A model generated the notes under the pieces. The model saw only the letters and a list, made by a program, of their open reading frames with translations. It made no database searches and was not told where the DNA came from. 64,000 nt of DNA from JBDHAC01 sp039588215 (GTDB taxonomy: Bacteria; Gemmatimonadota; Gemmatimonadetes; Palauibacterales; Palauibacteraceae). The stretch lies in contig JBDHAD010000026.1 of the NCBI GenBank assembly GCA_039588215.1, forward strand, positions 24,719 through 88,718, written 5' to 3'. The first letter of the stretch is position 1. Every line of letters starts with the position of its first letter. Of this stretch, positions 16,451 through 25,114 are shown one piece after another. Made by a program: the position numbers and the translations under genes.

Positions 16451-17842
16451 GTGAGAACGACCCGCAACCCCGTTCGTTGCCCCATTGGCTCCCGTCTGAG
16501 CGTCGGCGTCTTGGCGACGGCGCTCGCCGGGTGCAGCGTCCTGATGCCGCTGACGCCCGCAGAGGCGCAGGACGACGCCCTGCCCGTCATCCTGCCGCTG
16601 CGCGAGCGCGCGCAGGTCATGGACCGCTGGCTGGAGCGTCGCCTCGATACCGTCGTTCCCGAGCTCATGCGTCGTGAGGGCGTCGATCTGTGGGTCATCG
16701 CGGCGCGGGAATACAACGAGGACCCGGTGATCGAGACCATGCTCCCGGCGACCTGGATGGCGGCCCGTCGCCGCACGGTCCTCGTGTTCCACGATCGGGG
16801 GGTGGAAGAGGGCGTCGAGCGCCTGGCGGTGGCGCGCTACGACATCGGCCCGTTCCCCCGCTCCTGGGCGCCGGAGGAGGAGCCGGACCAGTGGGCCCGC
16901 GTGGCAGCCATCATCTCCGAGCGGGATCCGAGCCGAATCGCACTCGACCGCTCTGCCACCTTCGCTCTGGCCGATGGACTCAGCGGGACCGAGGGGGAGG
17001 CGTTACTGGCGGCGCTCCCGGAGCGACTCCACGACCGAATTGTGGGTGGCGAGGGCTTGGCGGTGGGTTGGCTGGAGACCCGTATCCCGGAAGAGATGGA
17101 GGTCTACCCCGCCATCTGTCGGATCGCGCACGATATCATCGCCGAAGGGTTCTCCGGGCGCGTGATCCAACCAGGGGTGACGACCACGGAGGATGTGGTG
17201 TGGTGGTACCGCGAGCGGATCGCGGAGCTCAAGCTGGACACCTGGTTCCACCCCAGCGTCTCGGTACAACGCGCCGAGCAGGAAGGCAGGGAGGGTGACT
17301 TCTCGAGTCGTCCCGCCGAGAACGTCATCCGCCCCGGTGACCTCCTGCACGTGGACTTCGGGATCTCTTATCTGGGCCTCAACACCGACACCCAGCAGCA
17401 CGCCTATGTGCTGCGCGCCGGTGAGACCGATGCGCCGGAGGGTCTGAAGCGGGCGCTCGAGACCGGTAACCGGCTACAGGACATCCTCACGAACACGTTC
17501 GTCGCCGGGCGGACCGGCAACGAGATTCTGCGAGCCGCGCTGGACCAAGCTGCGGCGGAGGAGATCAAGGCGACGATCTACACTCATCCGATCGGCTTTC
17601 ACGGTCACGCGGCCGGGCCCACCATCGGGATGTGGGACCAGCAGGGGGGCGTTCCGGGTCGTGGGGACTACCCATTGTTTCCGAACACCGCGTACTCGAT
17701 CGAGCTCAACGCGGCCGTGCCCGTCCCGGAGTGGGAGGGGTCCGAGGTACGAATCATGCTCGAAGAGGATGCCTTCTTTGACGGGGAATCGGTGTGGTAC
17801 ATCGACGGACGGCAGGAGAGCCTGCTGTTGATTCCTCGTTGA
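16451..17842 (+). CDS. Exported M24 family peptidase (Xaa-Pro dipeptidase/aminopeptidase P-like)
   Basis: 463 residues from a GTG start with GGAGG 10 nt upstream; an alternative GTG at 16385 adds 22 residues before the signal peptide. The N-terminus (LSVGVLATALAGC... PAEAQ) is a signal peptide, possibly with a lipobox at LAGC. The metal-binding residues of the pita-bread fold are visible: two Asp in HVDFGISYLGLNTDTQQ, His in HPIGFHGHAAGP, Glu in YSIELNAAVPVP and Glu in the final LEEDAFF region. It probably cleaves X-Pro peptides in the periplasm. This matches other exported peptidases nearby (M16, S9). Confidence 0.87.
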   Translation: MRTTRNPVRCPIGSRLSVGVLATALAGCSVLMPLTPAEAQDDALPVILPLRERAQVMDRWLERRLDTVVPELMRREGVDLWVIAAREYNEDPVIETMLPATWMAARRRTVLVFHDRGVEEGVERLAVARYDIGPFPRSWAPEEEPDQWARVAAIISERDPSRIALDRSATFALADGLSGTEGEALLAALPERLHDRIVGGEGLAVGWLETRIPEEMEVYPAICRIAHDIIAEGFSGRVIQPGVTTTEDVVWWYRERIAELKLDTWFHPSVSVQRAEQEGREGDFSSRPAENVIRPGDLLHVDFGISYLGLNTDTQQHAYVLRAGETDAPEGLKRALETGNRLQDILTNTFVAGRTGNEILRAALDQAAAEEIKATIYTHPIGFHGHAAGPTIGMWDQQGGVPGRGDYPLFPNTAYSIELNAAVPVPEWEGSEVRIMLEEDAFFDGESVWYIDGRQESLLLIPR

Positions 17843-17909
17843 GGACGCCCTAAATGTAGCGGCTGACGCATCTTCGGCCTGATTCGAACCTCTTCGGGAG
17901 ACACTCGGT

Positions 17910-18464
17910 TTGAGCCAGAGCTCTACTGACCCGGCCAACCCCGCGGGGGCGACCTCGGGAGACGGCCCGCCGCAGGAGTCGGAACGTCCGGCGCGTGGGG
18001 CAGACGAGCGAGGCGTGTTCACCGAGGATCTCCTCCTGGATCAGCTGGGGCGCTGTTCGATCCCCTTGATCCTCGTCTTTCTCATGGGGGTGGTGCGAGG
18101 CGCCCAGGATGGGTTCGGAACGTCCGGCGCGCTGGTGCTTCTCATCGGAGCGTCCGTGTCGGGCGTGGCCACCTTCCTGTACGCGCTCCCGACGGTGCTC
18201 CTCTCCTACGGGCGCCGAAAGCGGCCCTGGATGCCCATGTCGGCTATGGGCGGGATCGTGGCGTACGCTTTCGGCGTTTTCCTCATCCTCGTGCTGGGCC
18301 TGTGGGATCAGGTGCGCGCACCGTCCCTGGGGGGCGCGGGCTTGGGCCTGTTCTTCCTGCTGATGGGGTTCTGGTATCTGCGAAATCTGGGGCGCGTTGC
18401 GGAGCTCACGAAGCGGATCGACCGGACGCTGGAATCGGAGGAAAAGTCGGCCGAGCGATCGTGA
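17910..18464 (+). CDS. Four-helix membrane protein of unknown function
   Basis: 184 residues from TTG (GGGAG about 9 nt upstream). The first 45 residues are polar (TDPANPAGATSGDGPPQESER), then come four hydrophobic segments (IPLILVFLMGVV; ALVLLIGASVSGVATFLYALPTVLL; MGGIVAYAFGVFLILVLGL; GLGLFFLLMGFWYL), then a charged cytosolic tail. No family recognised. It lies between two exported peptidase genes on the same strand, so a role in the envelope is plausible but unsupported. Confidence 0.7.
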   Translation: MSQSSTDPANPAGATSGDGPPQESERPARGADERGVFTEDLLLDQLGRCSIPLILVFLMGVVRGAQDGFGTSGALVLLIGASVSGVATFLYALPTVLLSYGRRKRPWMPMSAMGGIVAYAFGVFLILVLGLWDQVRAPSLGGAGLGLFFLLMGFWYLRNLGRVAELTKRIDRTLESEEKSAERS

Positions 18465-18567
18465 GCTGATCGCGGGCCCGCGCGCCAACAACCGCTTGCC
18501 CCCATCTCACTCCGGGAGCACGTTGCCGAAAGAACGTACACCCGTGACTGTCTTCCAGGAGTGCCTC

Positions 18568-20718
18568 ATGTGTATGCTCCACTGTGGCGCGATTCCGTCC
18601 ATCCTCCACTCCATGTCGAGGCCCGCCTCGGTGGCGTTGCTCACCGGAACGTTGATCTCGGCACTGAACGCTCTCGGGCCCGCGCACCTCGCCGGCCAAG
18701 AACTTCCGGATACGCCGACGTTCCAGGAGGTACTGTCGCTCGAGTCCGTCGGTGGTGTGGCAATCTCCCCGGATGGCGCCCGCGTCGCGTACACGGTGCG
18801 CTCGACCGACTGGGAGGAGAACGGCTACGACACCGAGATCTGGCTGGCCGCCGATGGGGAGCCCTTCCAGCTGACGCGGACGGCGGACGGTAGCTCGACC
18901 TCGCCACAATGGTCGCCGGATGGCCGCTGGCTCTCCTTCCTCGCAGACCGAGGTGGGTCCACCCAGGTGCACCTGATCGATCCGCGCGGGGGCGAGGCCT
19001 GGGCCGTCACGGAGGTGGAGGGCGGCGTGACCTCGTTTGCCTGGGCACCGACCGGGGAGCGGATCCTGCTCCGGGTACGCGAGCCCGAAACGGACGAGGA
19101 CAAGGCTCGCTCGGAGCAATACGGGGCGTACGCCGTCGAAGACGAGGAGTATCGGAACTCGCACCTGTGGGTGCTCGATATCGATTCGCAGGGAGAGACC
19201 ACAGAACCCGAGCGACTCACCGAGGGCGACTACCACGTCGCGGACGCGGAGTGGTCACCCGATGCGGGGCGTCTCGTCTACGTACGCCAGCCCAACGCGA
19301 ACCTCCTCTCGTTCATGGAGTCCGACATCTACGTCCTGGATCTTGAATCTGGTGAGAGTCGCGGACTGGTGACGGGGCCGGGGCCGGACGGCGGGCCGGA
19401 GTGGTCACCCGATGGTGAGTGGATCGTGTTCTCCGAGTTCGACAGGGACCTGGAGTCCCTCTTCTACCTGAATGGAGAGCTCGCGCGCATCCCGGCCGCC
19501 GGCGGCAAGATCGAGATCCTGACAACGGCGTTCGACGAGGACCTCGGCGGCGCCGTTTGGACCGAGGCCGGGATCCGTTTCGCGGCGAGCGAACGGACCG
19601 AGCGGAAGCTCTACACGCTGGATCCCGACACGAGAATGATTGAGGCGCTGACCCTCCCGACGCCGATCGTGGGCAGTTGGGACTTCACGCCGGATGGGCG
19701 GACGTTGGCGTTCACGGGGCAGAGCGCGGCGAGCCTATCGGAGGTGTACCGAGCGTGGGGCGGTATGGCAACGGGTGGGGCCGAAGCCTCGGGGCGACCG
19801 GAGCACGTGAAGCTCACGGACATGACCTCGCAGACGAGTGACTGGCCGCTCGGGACCCGCGAGGTCGTCACGTGGACGAGCGAGGACGGCGCCGAGATCG
19901 AGGGCGTGCTGTTCAAGCCAACGGACTATGACCCCGGTACACGATATCCGCTCCTCGTGCAGATTCACGGCGGGCCGACGGGCACGTCGCGGCCCACCGC
20001 GGTCGCGACCTACGTGTACCCGATCATCCACTGGCTCCAGAAGGGCGCCGTCGTGCTCCAGCCCAACTACCGGGGATCAGCCGGCTATGGGGAGGCCTTC
20101 CGCAGCCTGAACGTCCGGAACCTGGGTGTGGGTGATATGTGGGACGTCATGTCGGGCGTGCAGCACCTGATCGATCAGGGTATCGTCGACCCGGACCGGT
20201 TGGGGGCCATGGGGTGGAGCCAGGGTGGCTACATCTCGGCGTTTCTCACCACGAACACCGATCGGTTCAAAGCGATCTCGGTGGGTGCGGGCATTTCGAA
20301 TTGGATGACGTACTACGTGAACACGGACATCCATCCGTTTACGCGCCAATACCTAAAGGGCACGCCCTGGGATGACCCGGAGGTGTACGCGAAGACGTCC
20401 CCGATGACGAACATCACGAAGGCGACGACGCCCACGCTGATCCAACACGGCGAGTTCGACCGGCGTGTCCCGATACCAAACGCGTACGAGCTGTACCAGG
20501 GGTTACAGGACCAGGAGGTGGAGACCCGGCTGATCGTGTACAAGGGCTTCGGGCACGGGATCAACAAGCCCAAAGAGCTGCTAGCCGGCGTATGGCACAA
20601 CTGGCAGTGGTTCGCCAAGTACATCTGGGGCGAGGACATCGAAATTCCGCTGGAGGTCGAGGAGGAAAACGCGGAGAAGGTGACCGCTGCCGCGGAAGCG
20701 GGCGAGGGCAAGCCGTAG
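18568..20718 (+). CDS. S9 family prolyl oligopeptidase, exported
   Basis: About 716 residues. A signal peptide (SVALLTGTLISALNALGPA) is followed by a beta-propeller of TolB-like repeats (GVAISPDGARVAYTVR, SPQWSPDGRWLSFLAD, EWSPDGEWIVFSEF) and a C-terminal alpha/beta hydrolase domain. The catalytic triad is visible: Ser in GWSQGGY, Asp in HGEFDRRVP, His in KGFGHGIN. ATG at 18568 has AGGAG 6 nt upstream; ATG at 18613 (MSRPASV) has no Shine-Dalgarno sequence but would give a more usual signal peptide, so the start is open. Likely a dipeptidyl- or acylaminoacyl-peptidase in the periplasm. Confidence 0.92.
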   Translation: MCMLHCGAIPSILHSMSRPASVALLTGTLISALNALGPAHLAGQELPDTPTFQEVLSLESVGGVAISPDGARVAYTVRSTDWEENGYDTEIWLAADGEPFQLTRTADGSSTSPQWSPDGRWLSFLADRGGSTQVHLIDPRGGEAWAVTEVEGGVTSFAWAPTGERILLRVREPETDEDKARSEQYGAYAVEDEEYRNSHLWVLDIDSQGETTEPERLTEGDYHVADAEWSPDAGRLVYVRQPNANLLSFMESDIYVLDLESGESRGLVTGPGPDGGPEWSPDGEWIVFSEFDRDLESLFYLNGELARIPAAGGKIEILTTAFDEDLGGAVWTEAGIRFAASERTERKLYTLDPDTRMIEALTLPTPIVGSWDFTPDGRTLAFTGQSAASLSEVYRAWGGMATGGAEASGRPEHVKLTDMTSQTSDWPLGTREVVTWTSEDGAEIEGVLFKPTDYDPGTRYPLLVQIHGGPTGTSRPTAVATYVYPIIHWLQKGAVVLQPNYRGSAGYGEAFRSLNVRNLGVGDMWDVMSGVQHLIDQGIVDPDRLGAMGWSQGGYISAFLTTNTDRFKAISVGAGISNWMTYYVNTDIHPFTRQYLKGTPWDDPEVYAKTSPMTNITKATTPTLIQHGEFDRRVPIPNAYELYQGLQDQEVETRLIVYKGFGHGINKPKELLAGVWHNWQWFAKYIWGEDIEIPLEVEEENAEKVTAAAEAGEGKP

Positions 20719-20803
20719 CGGCGAAGGTGTACGCGGAAGACAACCTTATTAGCCGGCGAGTCCAGGTGTTCCAGGGCAGCTAACCGGCTCCTGTGGGCGT
20801 CCG

Positions 20804-21394
20804 TCAGTCGTCCACGGCTGCCAGGATGTCGCGGACGATCTTGTCGTGGTGGACGTGATGGACGTCGGCGAAGCGCAGCCAGTGTGCCGGCGTGAACTGT
20901 CCGAGCATCGGGTGATCGAGAGTGATCGCCGCGGCATCCACTTCACCCAACCGCGGTTCGAGAGCCTCTACCTGAGCTCGCACTTGGCGGAAACCCGCCA
21001 GGATCTCGGGAGTGGTAAGGCCGCTCGGGTGGCTCCGCTCCGGCGCGCGACCCCGCCCGCGAGGGATGAATCCCGTCGACAGCACGAGGTAGCCCACCGC
21101 ACTCGGTCTCCCGTGCTCGTCCGCCGATGGGTCGGACGCGTCGTCGCCCGGCTCAGACGGCTCCCCGCCGGGCTGCGATCGTCCAGCCACCACGGATTCG
21201 ATCCAGCCGATAATCCAACGGTCGGCCTTCAACAAGTGCTCGAGATGGTTCGCCACGCTCCACTCGGACACGGATGGCGCGCGGGCTTCACATGCGCGAG
21301 CGTCCTCGGCGAGCGCGATGCACTCGTCGATCCAGCTCCGAACGCCTTCCTGTGATCGGATGGTCCTGCCAGAGGCTTCTTTGCCCACGTTCAT
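20804..21394 (-). CDS. DinB-fold protein (DinB_2 type)
   Basis: 196 residues. It has the four-helix DinB fold markers: WSVANHLEHLLKADRW with the first histidine and FADVHHVHHDKIVRDI with the second metal-ligand pair; a long insertion rich in Gly, Asp and Ser lies between helices 2 and 3 (GGEPSEPGDDASDPSADEHG). Relatives are metal-dependent thiol transferases or are of unknown activity. The ATG at 21394 is directly preceded by AGGAG; a GTG 6 nt further on would have better spacing. Convergent with the S9 gene and divergent from the PLP enzyme gene. Confidence 0.82.
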   Translation of the reverse strand: MNVGKEASGRTIRSQEGVRSWIDECIALAEDARACEARAPSVSEWSVANHLEHLLKADRWIIGWIESVVAGRSQPGGEPSEPGDDASDPSADEHGRPSAVGYLVLSTGFIPRGRGRAPERSHPSGLTTPEILAGFRQVRAQVEALEPRLGEVDAAAITLDHPMLGQFTPAHWLRFADVHHVHHDKIVRDILAAVDD

Positions 21395-21560
21395 CTCCTG
21401 GCGCGGGGGGGTCGGTCGCGGAGACAAAAGGTAGAAGGGCAGGCCCTGTCCCTGCCACAGGACCGCGGAGGCATTGCCGCCGACTGTAGCCGCGGTAGCT
21501 TTCACTTCCTGCCGTCGATCCGCCCCGGCCTTCGGAGCCGGCAACAGCGGAGCAGCGTCC

Positions 21561-22487
21561 ATGGAAGCACCGGCGATCAACGCCCCATCACTGGACCAGA
21601 TTCAGGTCGCCCGTGAGCGAATCGCCGATCTCATCGTGCGGACGCCGCTCGTGCGCATGCACCTCGATGACGCGCGCGCCGACATCTACCTGAAGCTCGA
21701 AAACCTGCAACCCATCGGCTCGTTCAAGCTGCGGGGGGCGAGCAACGTGATGGCCCTGACGGATCCGGACGAGCTGGCCCGGGGCGTATGGACTGCCAGC
21801 GCCGGCAACATGGCTCAAGGTGTGGCGTGGGGCGCTCGTCGATTCGGCGTGCCCTGCTCGGTGGTGGTTCCGGAGACCGCTCCCCGGACCAAGCTGGACG
21901 CGATCGAGCGTCTCGGTGGTCGAGTCCGTGAGTTCCCCGGCATGGACGGTCTCTTCGTACATGCGTTCAGCGACACGGCGGTCATGGCCGGGAACGGCAC
22001 CATCGGACTGGAGATCCTCGAGGACCTTCCCGAGGTACGCTCGGTCATCGTCCCGTTTGGCGGAGGTGGTCTGAGCTGTGGTATCGCGGCCACGCTCCAG
22101 GCGCTCAAGCCCGAAGCTCGCGTCTTCGCCTCGGAAGTCGCCGGTGCCGCTCCGCTTGCTGAATCACTCGCGGCCGGGCACGCGGTGGAAATCGACTACA
22201 CGCCGAGCTTTGTGGACGGGATCGGCGGTCCGTGGGTCTCCTCGGAGATGTGGGAGCTCGCGAAGCGACTGCTCGTCGGCTCGCTCACGGTGACCCTGCA
22301 GCAGGTCGCCGACGCGGTCCGGTTGCTGGTCACACGCAGTAGGCTGGTCGCGGAAGGGGCGGGCGCCTCGTCCCTCGCGGCGGCCTTGGATGGGGGAGCG
22401 GACCCCGGCCCGATCGTTTGCATCGTCTCGGGCGGCAACATCGACGCGACCACCCTCGCCACGATCCTGCGGGGCGACGTTCCCTGA
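21561..22487 (+). CDS. PLP-dependent threonine/serine dehydratase-like enzyme
   Basis: 308 residues of fold-type II PLP enzyme: the Schiff-base lysine is in GSFKLRGASN, a substrate-loop-like SAGNMAQGVA, and the phosphate-binding loop FGGGGLSCG. It has no C-terminal ACT domain, so it is the short catabolic threonine dehydratase or serine racemase/dehydratase type rather than biosynthetic IlvA. It turns L-threonine or L-serine into the 2-oxoacid and ammonia. ATG at 21561 is chosen because the domain starts there; a longer open frame upstream is antisense to the DinB gene region. Confidence 0.88.
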   Translation: MEAPAINAPSLDQIQVARERIADLIVRTPLVRMHLDDARADIYLKLENLQPIGSFKLRGASNVMALTDPDELARGVWTASAGNMAQGVAWGARRFGVPCSVVVPETAPRTKLDAIERLGGRVREFPGMDGLFVHAFSDTAVMAGNGTIGLEILEDLPEVRSVIVPFGGGGLSCGIAATLQALKPEARVFASEVAGAAPLAESLAAGHAVEIDYTPSFVDGIGGPWVSSEMWELAKRLLVGSLTVTLQQVADAVRLLVTRSRLVAEGAGASSLAAALDGGADPGPIVCIVSGGNIDATTLATILRGDVP

Positions 22488-22603
22488 CGGGGCCCGGCAC
22501 GCTCGAGCGAAAGGTCAGGGCTTCCGACTGAACACGCCTAGTTTCACCCTGAAGTAGCGGCGTACCTTGCCAGTGCTCTTCGAACCTCAACCTGTGAGGT
22601 GCC

Positions 22604-23164
22604 ATGGTTACGATCGGGTCCCTGTGGATCGCCATCCTCCTGGCCGCCGTCCTCGTATTCGTCGCGAGCGCGCTCATCTGGATGGTGCTGCCACACCACC
22701 GCTCGGATTTCAAGGGGTTCCCGGATGAGGGTTCGGTCCTGAACGCGCTAAGAAGTCAGAACCTCATGCCAGGGCAATACGACTTCCCGCACATGGCGTC
22801 TCAGGACGAGCTGAAGAAGCCCGAGGTCCAGCAGCGCTTCGCGGACGGACCCGTCGGGTTCTTCACCGTGAGGAGTCCCGGGGTGCCTCCCATGGGGAAG
22901 GCCATGGCGCTGTCCTTCGTCTACTACATCGTGATCGGTGGGGCCGTCGCATATCTGGCCAGCCGAACGGTGGCACCGGGGGCCGAGTACCTGGAGGTCT
23001 TCCGCGTAACGGGAACGGTCTCGTGGTACGCCTATGGGTTGGGCGTGGTGCCGGAGGCGATCTGGTTCGGACGCCCCTGGAGCGGCGTGTGGAAACACCT
23101 GATCGATGCCTTCATCTATGCGTGCCTGACGGCGGGAGCCTTCGCGTGGTTATGGCCGGCATGA
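22604..23164 (+). CDS. Membrane protein of unknown function
   Basis: 186 residues: an N-terminal helix (LWIAILLAAVLVFVASALIWMVL), a soluble middle segment (HHRSDFKGFPDEGSVLNALRSQNLMPGQYDFPHMASQDELKK) and three further hydrophobic segments to the end (LSFVYYIVIGGAVAYLA; VSWYAYGLGVVPEAIWFG; LIDAFIYACLTAGAFAWLW). The conserved look of LPHHRSDFKG-PDE-LR suggests a real family, which I have only seen as hypothetical. It starts a run of small membrane genes (23331, 23472). Confidence 0.8.
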   Translation: MVTIGSLWIAILLAAVLVFVASALIWMVLPHHRSDFKGFPDEGSVLNALRSQNLMPGQYDFPHMASQDELKKPEVQQRFADGPVGFFTVRSPGVPPMGKAMALSFVYYIVIGGAVAYLASRTVAPGAEYLEVFRVTGTVSWYAYGLGVVPEAIWFGRPWSGVWKHLIDAFIYACLTAGAFAWLWPA

Positions 23165-23190
23165 ACGGTGCATAACCGGTAGGTGTTGAT

Positions 23191-23228
23191 CTGGCAGGTC
23201 GCCGCGAGGCTCGATGGCGGCCTGCCAG
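23191..23228. repeat. Hairpin element, copy 1 of the TGGCAGGTCGC family
   Basis: CTGGCAGGTCGCC (23191-23203) and GGCGGCCTGCCAG (23216-23228) pair at 12 of 13 positions with a 12-nt loop, 26 bp after the membrane gene stop. No T-tract follows. A related hairpin with the same core is at 36684-36725. Confidence 0.75.
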
Positions 23229-23330
23229 GGACCCGCTGACACATCAGTGCGGTGGGCCCCGTAGGATCATGTGAGTCGCCGCGGTGTCACCGCCGCCGGA
23301 GGCTACCGCCGCGCGCGGAAAGGAGCGCAC

Positions 23331-23444
23331 ATGTTCGGGATCTTTGAGCTCTTCTGGGTGCTCGGAATGATGACATTCGGCGTATTGGGAACCGCGTTCT
23401 GGATCTGGATGCTGATCGACTGCGCGAAGAACGGCGAGGGCTGA
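23331..23444 (+). CDS. 37-residue membrane peptide, PLDc_N-like start
   Basis: An ATG with AAGGAG 6 nt upstream opens a 37-codon frame: MFGIFELFWVLGMMTFGVLG, then TAFWIWMLIDCAKNGEG and TGA. The FWIWMLIDCA motif is the start of the PLDc_N domain, in which one or two helices normally follow (60-100 residues). Here the frame stops right after the first helix, so it is either a natural mini-protein or a truncated relative. Possible role: single-pass membrane peptide. The next gene starts 27 bp downstream on the same strand. Confidence 0.6.
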   Translation: MFGIFELFWVLGMMTFGVLGTAFWIWMLIDCAKNGEG

Positions 23445-23471
23445 GTCTCCGAACCCTGTGCGGCACTTCAC

Positions 23472-23720
23472 GTGACCGAGAAGGGTGCCTACACCCCGGC
23501 CAGGCTAGTCTTGCTTGCCGAACTCTTTGCATTGGGCATCGGCATCGTCACGCCGATCATGCCCAGCAAGACGGGAACGACGCGTGGGATCCCCCACCTG
23601 TTCCTCGCCGAACCCAGCTACTGGCAGGAGGTCCTCGTCTACTTCCTCCTGATCAACCTCATGATGGCCGTCATCGCGATCACCGTCATCGCCAGCGTGA
23701 GACGAGAGCGGGACGGATAA
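23472..23720 (+). CDS. Two-helix small membrane protein
   Basis: 82 residues from GTG. Two hydrophobic segments (ARLVLLAELFALGIGIVTPIM and EVLVYFLLINLMMAVIAITVI) flank a short polar loop (SKTGTTRGIPHLFLAEPSYWQ); the tail is basic. No family recognised and no clear Shine-Dalgarno sequence. It lies close to the 37-residue peptide and may share its transcript. Confidence 0.6.
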   Translation: MTEKGAYTPARLVLLAELFALGIGIVTPIMPSKTGTTRGIPHLFLAEPSYWQEVLVYFLLINLMMAVIAITVIASVRRERDG

Positions 23721-23827
23721 CGCTACGCCCCGAGCAGCGCCCCCCACGATGCCATATCATGCGGACTTCCCGGTCGCCCGGGCTGTTCGTGTTCGCCTTT
23801 CAACACCTTCGATCAGGAGATGGAGTC

Positions 23828-24487
23828 GTGACCGGACGTATTCAAGGGGCGCTGTTGGCGCCTGCACTCGCGATCGCAGTCGGGCTCCCCGTCTTTACGA
23901 CCCTGCTCGCCGCCCAGGAGAGTAACCCGCCACCGGAGGGCTGGGTGGTCCGGCTCGACCGACCGGGGAGTGGGCAGTCACCGCAGCTCCAGGACATGCC
24001 ACCCGGCTGGCACATTACGACCGGGCCCGCAGGGATCCTCTACCACCCCGAGAAGACGGCCAGCGGCGCGTATCGGGTGGAGTCCGAGTCCTTTCTGTTC
24101 GATCCGGGTCAACGGAACGAAGCCTACGGGATCTTCATCGGCGGGATCGACCTGGACGGTGACGGCCAGTCGTACACGTATTTCCTGATCCGTCGTGATG
24201 GCAGCTATCTGGTGAAGCGCCGCGACGGCTCGGAGACAAGCAATCTCCAGGGTTGGACGAAGCATGAGGCCGTCACGAGGTGGGAGGGACGTGGAGAAGG
24301 CGAGCACACCGCGAAGAACACCATTGCGATCGAGGCCGGGACAGACGAGCTCGTCTTCTTCGTGAACGGCCAGGAGGTGTTCCGCACGGCCCGCGAGGGC
24401 CAGCATGTGGAAGGAATCGTCGGGCTCCGCGTGAACCACGGCTTGAACCTCCACGTCTCATCGTTGGAGGTCACACCGACCGGCTGA
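23828..24487 (+). CDS. Exported 3-keto-disaccharide hydrolase-like (DUF1080/LamG-type) protein
   Basis: 219 residues from GTG, with AGGAG 8 nt upstream. A signal peptide (ALLAPALAIAVGLPVFTTLLAAQ) leads into a concanavalin-like beta-sandwich: MPPGWHITTGPAGILYHPEKTASGAYRVESE, YGIFIGGIDLDGDGQSYTYFLIRRDGSYLVKRR, and a last strand set VFFVNGQEVFRTA...GIVGLRVNHGLNLHVSSL. This is the shape of DUF1080, used in keto-sugar hydrolases and in carbohydrate-binding modules. Whether it is an enzyme or only binds a ligand is unclear. Confidence 0.72.
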   Translation: MTGRIQGALLAPALAIAVGLPVFTTLLAAQESNPPPEGWVVRLDRPGSGQSPQLQDMPPGWHITTGPAGILYHPEKTASGAYRVESESFLFDPGQRNEAYGIFIGGIDLDGDGQSYTYFLIRRDGSYLVKRRDGSETSNLQGWTKHEAVTRWEGRGEGEHTAKNTIAIEAGTDELVFFVNGQEVFRTAREGQHVEGIVGLRVNHGLNLHVSSLEVTPTG

Positions 24488-24524
24488 ACCGGGCCGACCC
24501 CGACCCCGCTGGCAGGGAGACGTC

Positions 24525-25001
24525 ATGACCGAGATCGAACGTCTTCAGGATCAGATTCGGCGCAGCTACGAGGGAGAGGCCTGGCATGGCCCCCCACTCC
24601 GAGAGCTGATCGGGGACGTGGACGCAGCGACGGCGGCTGCCCGCCCGATCGCGGACGCGCACACCATTTGGGAGCTCGTGCTCCACATCACCGCATGGCA
24701 GGATGCCGCGAGGCGCCGACTGGAGGGAGACCCGGCCCACCTCACCGACGAGGAGGATTGGCCCCCCGTACTCGAAGTCGGGGACGAGGCTTGGAGCGAT
24801 ACGCTCGCGGCTTTGGATGTGACCCACCGGAGATTGACCGAGGCCGTGGGCGGGTTGACCCAAGCCGGACTGTACGAGCGGGTGATCGAGCAGGAGCACT
24901 CCGTGTACGAACTCCTGCACGGCGTCGTGCAGCACGATCTCTACCACGCCGGTCAGATCGCGCTGCTGAAGAAGATGATCGCGACGACGATGCGCGAGTG
25001 A
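24525..25001 (+). CDS. DinB-family protein
   Basis: 158 residues with the DinB motifs: H in TIWELVLHITAWQDA, and the C-terminal pair in HDLYHAGQIALLKK, together a three-histidine metal site of the four-helix bundle. GGGAG lies 6-7 nt before the ATG. This is the second DinB-fold protein within 4 kb; the two belong to different subgroups. Members transfer bacillithiol or mycothiol to electrophiles, or are uncharacterised. Confidence 0.88.
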   Translation: MTEIERLQDQIRRSYEGEAWHGPPLRELIGDVDAATAAARPIADAHTIWELVLHITAWQDAARRRLEGDPAHLTDEEDWPPVLEVGDEAWSDTLAALDVTHRRLTEAVGGLTQAGLYERVIEQEHSVYELLHGVVQHDLYHAGQIALLKKMIATTMRE

Positions 25002-25114
25002 CCGCGGAGTCACCGCCCTCGCACCGCGAGCGAGATGGACGGCGTGGGGTGGCGCGCGGGCGCCTACGGTGTGGTCCTGGCCGGTGGCCGGCTCTCGGTG
25101 GGGGATCAGGTAGC

